The notes below the pieces were generated by a model. That model was given only the letters and a program-made list of their open reading frames with translations, was not told the origin of the DNA and made no database searches. Of a stretch of 5,001 nt of DNA, positions 1 to 4,067 are shown piece after piece. The position numbers were made by a program, and so were the translations under genes. Numbering within the stretch: the first letter of the stretch is position 1; each line of letters begins with the position of its first letter. Source of the stretch: Thiobacillus sp. (GTDB lineage: Bacteria; Pseudomonadota; Gammaproteobacteria; Burkholderiales; Thiobacillaceae); assembly GCA_011391285.1 (NCBI GenBank), contig JAABQU010000084.1:1-5001 (forward strand), read 5' to 3'.

Positions 1-363
1 GCCGATTCGATCCGCGTTCAGCGCGGCAAGGATCTCTTCCCGCAGGCTTGCGCCGCCTGCCATGGTCCGGAAGCCAAGGGCAATCCCGACGCCGGCTATC
101 CGAACCTGACCGACAAGGTCTGGCTCCATGGCTCGTCCGAAGCCAAGATGACCGAGATCGTCACCAAGGGCCTGCAGAATCAGATGCCGGCCTTCGGCGA
201 GTTCCTCGGCCCGGCCAAGGTTCACCTGCTGACCGCCTATGTCTGGGGCCTCGGTGGCGGCGCCAAGGGCGAAGCCAAGCCCGCTGCTGCGGCCGTTCCG
301 GCCGCACAGGCCGGCATGAGCGGCATGGAGGGAATGTCCGGCATGGCTGCCGACAAGAAGTAA
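1..363 (+). CDS. ccoP: cbb3-type cytochrome c oxidase subunit III (CcoP/FixP), C-terminal part
   Basis: Partial gene entering from the left edge in frame 1; 120 residues remain before the TAA at 361-363. CcoP is the membrane-anchored diheme cytochrome c that passes electrons to the CcoN/CcoO core of the high-affinity cbb3 oxidase, with its heme domains in the periplasm. The visible part is the second heme domain: CAACH at window residues 17-21 (bases 49-63) covalently binds heme c, the NLTDKVWLHG stretch is typical of CcoP, and Met62 in QMPAFG is the expected distal heme ligand. The fold ends near residue 84 (TAYVWGL). After that comes an unusual tail: an Ala/Pro/Lys linker (85-104), then GMSGMEGMSGMAADKK with Met at 106, 109, 112 and 115. 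The family assignment is secure. It is supported by ccoG and fixH immediately downstream. The role of the tail is unknown. Confidence 0.95.
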   Translation, partial: ADSIRVQRGKDLFPQACAACHGPEAKGNPDAGYPNLTDKVWLHGSSEAKMTEIVTKGLQNQMPAFGEFLGPAKVHLLTAYVWGLGGGAKGEAKPAAAAVPAAQAGMSGMEGMSGMAADKK

Positions 364-375
364 TATTGCAGCAAG

Positions 376-408
376 CGCTCCCCGGCAGGAGGGCCGGGGA
401 GCGGTTTT
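376..408 (+). terminator. Intrinsic terminator-like hairpin after ccoP
   Basis: A perfect 11-bp inverted repeat (CGCTCCCCGGC at 376-386, GCCGGGGAGCG at 393-403) with a 6-base AGGAGG loop is followed by G and TTTT (405-408). It lies 12 bases after the ccoP stop and 28 bases before the ccoG start. The stem is very GC-rich but the T run is short, so termination may be partial. It could separate the structural oxidase operon from the assembly genes, or lower their expression relative to it. It could also protect the 3' end of the ccoP mRNA. Confidence 0.75.
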
Positions 409-436
409 ACCTCTGTCAGATCATTCGAGTGTCATC

Positions 437-1858
437 ATGACCACTGAAACCTCCAGTTCCTCCGCGGCGACCGAGCAGTCTCAGGAAGTCGCCCTTTTCG
501 AAGTCCACAAGAAGATCCAGGTCCGCGCCGTCAGCGGGATTTTCGCCACCTGGCGCTGGACTCTCGTCTGGTTCACCCAGCTGCTCTTTTACGGGCTGCC
601 CTGGATCACCTGGAACGATAGGCAGTCGGTGCTGTTCGACCTGGTCGAGCGCAAGTTCTACATCTTCGGTCTGGTGTTCTGGCCGCAGGACGTCATCTTC
701 CTGGCCGGCCTGCTGATCATCTCGGCCTACGCGCTTTTCCTGTTCACCGCCGTCGGCGGCCGTCTCTGGTGCGGCTATGCCTGCCCGCAGACCGTCTATA
801 CGGAAATCTTCCTCTGGATAGAGCAGAAGATCGAGGGTGACCGCAACGCCCGCATGAAGCTCGATGCGGCGCCGATGTCGGCCCGCAAGCTCATGATTCG
901 TGGCTCGCGTTATGCGGCCTGGGTCGCGGTGGCGCTGTGGACCGGTTTTACCTTCGTCGGCTACTTCACGCCGATCAAGACGCTGTCGAGCGAACTTATG
1001 ACGCTCTCCTTCGGTCCGTGGGAGACCTTCTGGATTTTGTTCTACAGCGCCTTCACCTATGCCTTCGCCGGGCATCTGCGCGAGCAGGTCTGCAAGTACA
1101 TGTGCCCCTACGCCCGCTTCCAGGGCGTTATGTTCGACCCCGATACGCTGACCATCACCTACGACGAGGAGCGCGGCGAGCCGCGCGGCACGCGCAAAAA
1201 GGGAGCCGATTACAAAACCCAGGGCAAGGGCGACTGTGTCGATTGCGGCATCTGCGTCCAGGTCTGTCCGACCGGCATCGATATCCGCCAGGGCCTGCAG
1301 TACGAGTGCATCGGTTGCGCCGCCTGCATCGATGCCTGCGATCAGGTGATGGAGAAGATGTCCTATCCGAAGGGCCTGATCCGCTATTCGACGGAGCACG
1401 CCATCGCCCAGCACTGGGGCTGGAAAGACATCGCCGGTCACATCGTGCGCCCGCGCGTGGTGATTTATTCCGTCATCCTCGTGGCGATCACCGGCGCCTG
1501 GCTCTGGGCGCTGGCCAACAAGCCGGTGCTGCGGGTCGATGTCATCCGCGATCGTGCAACGCTGGCGCGCGAGGTCGAGGACGGCCTTATCGAGAATCTG
1601 TATCGCCTGCAGGTCATGAACGTTTCGGAAAAGGCGGAGCGTTATTCGATGAGCGTCACGGGCCTCCCGGGGATTCGCCTCGCGGGTGAGACGGAGATCG
1701 AGGTTCCTGCCGCGTCCAACAAGAGCATCCTGGTCCAGGTTCGCGTGCCGCCCGAATCGGGCAAGCAGGGCTCGAACGTGGTCTTCTTCGACGTCAAGTC
1801 GACCCGCAACGACAAGATCGCCGTGCATGAAAAGGCGACCTTCCTGATCCCCCGGTAA
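437..1858 (+). CDS. ccoG: Cytochrome c oxidase accessory protein CcoG (FixG/RdxA family), polyferredoxin copper reductase
   Basis: Full-length (473 residues, usual for the family) integral membrane iron-sulfur protein needed for cbb3 oxidase maturation. Rhodobacter work indicates that CcoG reduces Cu(II) to Cu(I) for the CuB site. Hydrophobic segments lie at about 42-58, 84-106, 157-178, 193-212 and 338-358. A NapH/CcoG-type motif, GRLWCGYACPQTVYTE (108-123; Cys112, Cys116), and a second pair, CKYMCPYARFQG (Cys219, Cys223), flank the middle helices. Two 4Fe-4S ferredoxin motifs follow: CVDCGICVQVCP (Cys267, 270, 273, 277) and CIGCAACIDACD (Cys291, 294, 297, 301). Every expected cysteine is present. 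After the last helix, residues 360-473 form the periplasmic Ig-like FixG C-terminal domain. The ATG at 437 has only a weak upstream GAGTG. The next gene follows after 8 bases, so ccoG and fixH are probably co-transcribed. The hairpin at 376-408 precedes this gene. Assignment is secure; the copper-reductase role is transferred from the family. Confidence 0.97.
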   Translation: MTTETSSSSAATEQSQEVALFEVHKKIQVRAVSGIFATWRWTLVWFTQLLFYGLPWITWNDRQSVLFDLVERKFYIFGLVFWPQDVIFLAGLLIISAYALFLFTAVGGRLWCGYACPQTVYTEIFLWIEQKIEGDRNARMKLDAAPMSARKLMIRGSRYAAWVAVALWTGFTFVGYFTPIKTLSSELMTLSFGPWETFWILFYSAFTYAFAGHLREQVCKYMCPYARFQGVMFDPDTLTITYDEERGEPRGTRKKGADYKTQGKGDCVDCGICVQVCPTGIDIRQGLQYECIGCAACIDACDQVMEKMSYPKGLIRYSTEHAIAQHWGWKDIAGHIVRPRVVIYSVILVAITGAWLWALANKPVLRVDVIRDRATLAREVEDGLIENLYRLQVMNVSEKAERYSMSVTGLPGIRLAGETEIEVPAASNKSILVQVRVPPESGKQGSNVVFFDVKSTRNDKIAVHEKATFLIPR

Positions 1859-1866
1859 GCCGCACG

Positions 1867-2391
1867 ATGAGCATCCCCCTGAAAACCTCTCAGCCCTGGT
1901 ACCGCGAGCCCTGGCCCTGGCTGCTGATGCTGGGGCCCTTCGTGGTGATCCTCGCCGGCATTTATACCGCCTGGCTGGCGATATCGACCAGTGACGGGCT
2001 GGTGACGGACGACTATTACAGGAAAGGCCTGAAGGTCGACCAGACCATCGCACGCAGCGAACGGGCCAAGGCGCTAGGGCTGATCGCTGCCGTGCGCGTC
2101 ACGTCCGACACGCTGTCGCTGCGCCTGATGGCGGCGGACAAGCAGTTCATCGCGCCGGAGCGGCTGGTGGTGATGGTGTCCCATCCGACCCGCGCCGGTC
2201 TCGATCAAACGCAGACCGTCACCCGTGAAGGCGCCGCCTACGCGGGCAAGTTTCGCCTGCCGGCCTCCGGCCACTGGTTGGTGTCGATCGAGGATGAAGC
2301 GAAGACCTGGCGCCTGCTGGGCAATGTCGTCCTACCTGCCGCCGGGGAGGTTTCCATCGGCGGCACGGCTGAGGTTGCCCGCCACCCTTGA
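1867..2391 (+). CDS. fixH: FixH/CcoH family cbb3 oxidase assembly protein
   Basis: A 174-residue single-pass membrane protein, a normal FixH length. Residues 1-16 are cytoplasmic and Trp/Pro-rich (QPWYREPWPW). A transmembrane helix at about 17-39 is followed by the family's most recognisable segment, DGLVTDDYYRKGLKVDQ (43-59). The remaining ~115 residues form a periplasmic beta-rich domain. FixH/CcoH is required for stable assembly of the cbb3 complex and contacts the oxidase subunits. The start ATG lies 8 bases after the ccoG stop, without a strong Shine-Dalgarno, which suggests translational coupling to ccoG. The usual next genes, ccoI (copper P-type ATPase) and ccoS, are not downstream here, so they must be elsewhere or absent. 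Assignment rests on the motif, topology and gene order. Confidence 0.93.
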   Translation: MSIPLKTSQPWYREPWPWLLMLGPFVVILAGIYTAWLAISTSDGLVTDDYYRKGLKVDQTIARSERAKALGLIAAVRVTSDTLSLRLMAADKQFIAPERLVVMVSHPTRAGLDQTQTVTREGAAYAGKFRLPASGHWLVSIEDEAKTWRLLGNVVLPAAGEVSIGGTAEVARHP

Positions 2392-2408
2392 GACAGGAGA
2401 GCAGGACC

Positions 2409-2480
2409 ATGGCATGGCGATATTCCTCATCCGCTTTGGCCACGAAGCAAATCGCAGAAGACGTCACGCAGGTCAAGTAG
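2409..2480 (+). CDS. Candidate 23-residue micro-ORF after fixH
   Basis: The 185-base gap between fixH and the next gene holds an ATG at 2409 preceded by a purine-rich AGGAGAGCAGGACC stretch (2395-2408) that could serve as a Shine-Dalgarno. It opens a frame of 23 codons ending in TAG at 2478-2480 (MAWRYSSSALATKQIAEDVTQVK). I see no membrane helix and recognise no family, and it is not CcoS. A second short frame from ATG 2414 to the TAA at 2491 competes with it. It could be a small protein, a leader peptide, the worn remnant of a gene, or chance. The ribosome-binding site is the only positive evidence. Confidence 0.25.
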   Translation: MAWRYSSSALATKQIAEDVTQVK

Positions 2481-2486
2481 TTCAGG

Positions 2487-2492
2487 TATAAA
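2487..2492 (+). promoter_or_regulatory. Possible -10 element upstream of the small membrane protein gene
   Basis: TATAAA (5 of 6 matches to the sigma70 -10 consensus) sits in the only AT-rich patch of the fixH-downstream gap, about 85 bases before the start at 2577. No convincing -35 hexamer is found 16-18 bases upstream, and there is no FNR-type box. This is a weak candidate only. It would give the downstream gene its own transcript instead of readthrough from fixH. Confidence 0.25.
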
Positions 2493-2576
2493 CTAATAGT
2501 CGTGGTGTCGACGACCCGGAAGAGGTCGCGTTCGCACCGTTGGCGCAACAACCCATCGAATTACAGGAGGGACAGC

Positions 2577-2849
2577 ATGCAGCGAGTGCTTTGGGTGCTA
2601 TGGCCGTCATTCATCGTGGCGGGAGTGGCCGAGGGCCTCTTCTTCACGGTGGTCAATCCGCAGGAACTCTACCTTTTCGGCGAGCCGGTCCATTTCTCGA
2701 CCCTCGCCACCTTATCCATCGGTTTCCTTGCCTTCTGGGCGATCTGCGCCGGGTCCAGCCTGTTTACCTGCTTCCTGCAGAAGACGCCGGGGGAAATCAA
2801 CGGCCGCGGCGACTGCGGCCAGCCGCCGGCATCGCCGGCAGCGCAGTGA
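2577..2849 (+). CDS. Small two-helix inner-membrane protein of unknown function
   Basis: A 90-residue protein. A longer in-frame ATG exists at 2502, but I chose 2577: a perfect AGGAGG lies at 2565-2570, six bases before this ATG, and the extra upstream residues would be a basic, low-complexity, non-membrane run. Two predicted transmembrane helices (about 4-26 and 42-66) are joined by a short polar loop (NPQELYLFGEPVHF, 28-40). The C-terminus is a Pro/Ala/Gly-rich tail. Cysteines are at 57, 65 and 80. The look is that of small conserved hypothetical proteins seen in beta- and gammaproteobacteria, but I cannot name a characterised family. It sits on the same strand 185 bases after fixH. Its stop is separated by one base from the stop of the convergent hemerythrin gene. 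A link to respiration is suggested only by position. Confidence 0.8.
   Translation: MQRVLWVLWPSFIVAGVAEGLFFTVVNPQELYLFGEPVHFSTLATLSIGFLAFWAICAGSSLFTCFLQKTPGEINGRGDCGQPPASPAAQ
2802..2820 (+). terminator. Hairpin at the 3' end of the small membrane gene
   Basis: GGCCGC (2802-2807) and GCGGCC (2815-2820) form a perfect 6-bp stem around a 7-base loop, 27 bases before the stop codon at 2847-2849. There is no T tract, so it is not a canonical intrinsic terminator. It may only reflect GC-rich coding sequence. Confidence 0.2.
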
Positions 2850-2850
2850 C

Positions 2851-3435
2851 CTAAAGCGGCGGCCCCACGCCGATCGGCGGCGGGGCGAGATTGACGATGC
2901 GCGAGAACAGATTGCGGAACTCGTGATCGGGTTCCGCGCCGAAGCGCGGATCGCCGTTTTCGCCGAAGGCCCGCGCGATCTCGATCCAGTCCTCGGCTGT
3001 CAGATACTGCTTGGCCAGCGGGATGACAACCCGCTCTTCCAGCGCCATGTGCTGCCAGGCTTCGTCGGAGTGCCTGTCGGCCGCCGCGGCGAAGGCCTCG
3101 AGTCCGCCGGGCTTGCCTGCCTCGAGTTCGCCGAGTGCCTGCTCCAGCGCACGCAGATGGCCGCCCGATTCGGCATGCTGGCGCTCCAGTTCGTCGAGCG
3201 TGGCATCGGCCTCGTGGGTGCGCATGCGTAGCTTGGCGAAAAGGTAGGCCTCTTCCTTCGGGTTGTGCAGCTTCTCGGAAAAGGCGTCCATGTAGTAGAC
3301 CATCGCCCAGAGCAGCTTGAAATCGGGTTTGACCCCCTTCTCGCGCATTTCGCGCACGAGGAACTTGAGGCCATGCACCACCGCGGAGAGCGAGCGATGC
3401 TCGTCGTGGATGATGGCAAGGGCGGAGTTGAGCAT
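2851..3435 (-). CDS. Hemerythrin/HHE cation-binding domain protein
   Basis: A 194-residue, probably cytoplasmic, almost wholly helical protein. Its histidine and acid spacing fits a four-helix-bundle hemerythrin-like di-iron site: IHDEH (His10, His13) on helix 1, HNPKE (His57, Glu61) on helix 2, His87 on helix 3, and His122 with HMALE (His129, Glu133) on helix 4. A Pro/Gly-rich tail follows residue 182. Family members bind O2 or NO, store iron or repair Fe-S centres; which role applies here cannot be read from sequence. Its ATG (3435-3433) lies 33 bases after the uspA stop in the same reading frame and has no clear Shine-Dalgarno. No other start codon fits between the amber stop and this ATG. 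Co-transcription with uspA, and hence control from the FNR-type box upstream of uspA, is likely. Domain call firm, function open. Confidence 0.9.
   Translation of the reverse strand: MLNSALAIIHDEHRSLSAVVHGLKFLVREMREKGVKPDFKLLWAMVYYMDAFSEKLHNPKEEAYLFAKLRMRTHEADATLDELERQHAESGGHLRALEQALGELEAGKPGGLEAFAAAADRHSDEAWQHMALEERVVIPLAKQYLTAEDWIEIARAFGENGDPRFGAEPDHEFRNLFSRIVNLAPPPIGVGPPL
2862..2886. terminator. GC-rich palindrome between convergent genes
   Basis: A perfect 12-bp palindrome, CGCCGATCGGCG (2868-2879), is extended by GCCCC (2862-2866) pairing with GGGGC (2882-2886), with small mismatched spacers. It lies just past the stop of the + strand membrane gene and within the last codons of the minus-strand hemerythrin gene. 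It could act as a bidirectional transcription barrier for the two convergent units, but no T run follows on either strand. Confidence 0.3.
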
Positions 3436-3468
3436 CGTGAGGCAGGCGTGGCGCCAGCGCCGACTTTT

Positions 3469-3912
3469 CTAGCGGTAAACAAGCACCGGAATCGTCGAGT
3501 GGGTCAGGACCTTCTGCGTTTCCGATCCCAGCAACAGCCCGCTGAAACCGCGTCTGCCGTGCGAGGCCATGAATATCAGGTCGCAGCCGGCGCCCTGTGC
3601 CGCTTCGATGATGGCCATGTAGGGAATGTCGCTGGTGCTGCTGCGCGACGCGCAGGCCACGCCGGCCTCTGTGGCCAGTGCCTCGGCCTTGCTGAGGATG
3701 TCCTTCGACTGCTGTTCCGCCATTTCAGCGAATTTCTCCGGCGTGGTCGGGTCGATCAGGGCGCCCTCGCCGTAGAAGGCGACGGGATAATCGGGCTTGG
3801 CGAAGAAGAAGGTCACGCGGGCTCCCGTCTCGCGGGCGAAGGTGACGGCACGCCGCACCGTGTCGAGAGAGAGCTGGGAACCGTCGGTGGGAACGAGGAT
3901 GTGCTTGAACAT
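3469..3912 (-). CDS. Universal stress protein, UspA family
   Basis: A single-domain Usp, 147 residues from the chosen start. The N-terminal beta strand and phosphate-contacting loop read MFKHILVPTDGS (Asp10). The C-terminal nucleotide motif is ASHGRRGFSGLLLGS (about 116-130). It follows the Usp pattern G-2x-G-9x-G-S, except that the first Gly is Ala116, a tolerated variant, so ATP binding is plausible. The protein ends in the usual IPVLVYR strand. A longer start at TTG (3918) is possible, but the AGGAG at 3924-3920 lies 7 bases from the ATG at 3912 and only 1 base from the TTG, so I prefer the ATG. It is the first gene of a leftward unit with the hemerythrin gene and faces phaC across a shared FNR-type box. 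Anr control of usp genes is known in Pseudomonas. A specific role here is not visible. Confidence 0.92.
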   Translation of the reverse strand: MFKHILVPTDGSQLSLDTVRRAVTFARETGARVTFFFAKPDYPVAFYGEGALIDPTTPEKFAEMAEQQSKDILSKAEALATEAGVACASRSSTSDIPYMAIIEAAQGAGCDLIFMASHGRRGFSGLLLGSETQKVLTHSTIPVLVYR

Positions 3913-3919
3913 GCCCAAT

Positions 3920-3924
3920 CTCCT
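3920..3924 (-). promoter_or_regulatory. Ribosome-binding site deciding the uspA start
   Basis: On the minus strand AGGAG lies 7 bases upstream of the ATG at 3912-3910. It is 1 base from the alternative TTG at 3918-3916, which is too close for initiation, so the ATG start is favoured. Confidence 0.75.
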
Positions 3925-3930
3925 GCACTG

Positions 3931-3950
3931 TTATGCGGGCGATTATGCGG
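3931..3950. repeat. Tandem direct repeat TTATGCGG overlapping the uspA promoter
   Basis: TTATGCGG occurs at 3931-3938 and again at 3943-3950, a 12-base period or a little over one helical turn. On the minus strand each copy contributes a CATAA(T/C) -10-like element. Either the repeat is a regulator half-site pair, or it offers two alternative -10 boxes. Confidence 0.4.
3942..3947 (-). promoter_or_regulatory. Predicted -10 of the uspA-hemerythrin promoter
   Basis: On the minus strand 3947-3942 reads CATAAT (5 of 6 matches to TATAAT). This places transcription start near 3935, giving a ~23-base leader that contains the AGGAG. It also puts the centre of the FNR-type box at about -40.5, close to the -41.5 typical of class II FNR activation, where no good -35 is needed. 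Confidence 0.55.
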
Positions 3951-3968
3951 CCGGTGGGGCGTCTTGGC

Positions 3969-3982
3969 TTGATCGAAGTCAA
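3969..3982. promoter_or_regulatory. FNR/Anr/FixK-type binding box between uspA and phaC
   Basis: TTGATCGAAGTCAA matches the FNR/Anr consensus TTGAT-N4-ATCAA at 9 of 10 defined positions and the core TTGA-N6-TCAA perfectly. Its centre (3975.5) is about -41.5 for a phaC start predicted near 4017 and about -40.5 for a uspA start predicted near 3935. Both are class II activation distances. CRP/FNR-family relatives such as Dnr bind similar sites, so the regulator (O2-sensing FNR/Anr or NO-sensing Dnr) cannot be fixed from the box alone. Confidence 0.75.
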
Positions 3983-4004
3983 CATCATTATCGATGCGGT
4001 GCAC

Positions 4005-4010
4005 AAAAAT
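4005..4010 (+). promoter_or_regulatory. Predicted -10 of the phaC promoter
   Basis: AAAAAT (4 of 6 matches to TATAAT) lies in the AT-richer stretch upstream of phaC. If this is the -10, transcription starts near 4017, exactly 41.5 bases from the centre of the FNR-type box, with a ~51-base leader. The hexamer itself is weak and no separate -35 is seen, as is normal for an activator-dependent class II promoter. Confidence 0.45.
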
Positions 4011-4067
4011 AGCACTTGTCCGTCGCACGGCTGGAATGGCACGCCGCTCGCGGCTCCGGAGGCAACG

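Noticed and set aside
364..436. FNR-type box or promoter directly upstream of ccoG
   Set aside because: No TTGA-N6-TCAA match and no paired -35/-10 was found; only the hairpin occupies the space.
48..440. 130-codon + strand frame overlapping the ccoP end and the terminator
   Set aside because: It is out of frame with the CAACH heme domain. The product is Arg/Gly-rich and runs through the hairpin.
937..1689. 250-codon + strand frame inside ccoG
   Set aside because: It is the +1/+2 shadow of ccoG, very Arg-rich, with no ribosome-binding evidence and no domain.
416..2053. 545-codon open frame on the minus strand opposite ccoG and fixH
   Set aside because: It is fully antisense to ccoG, which has all family motifs. 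The product is Arg/Gly/Asp-rich with no recognisable domain, the usual mirror frame of a GC-rich gene.
2219..2551. 110-codon minus-strand frame across the end of fixH and the following gap
   Set aside because: It is half antisense to fixH. The part in the gap has a slightly hydrophobic N-terminus but no start signal and no family resemblance.
2502..2576. Longer start (ATG 2502) for the small membrane protein
   Set aside because: It adds 25 basic, polar residues ahead of a membrane helix and has no ribosome-binding site, whereas ATG 2577 has a perfect AGGAGG.
3265..3972. 235-codon + strand frame opposite uspA and the hemerythrin gene
   Set aside because: It is antisense to two genes with clear family motifs, and it covers the FNR-type box and promoter region.
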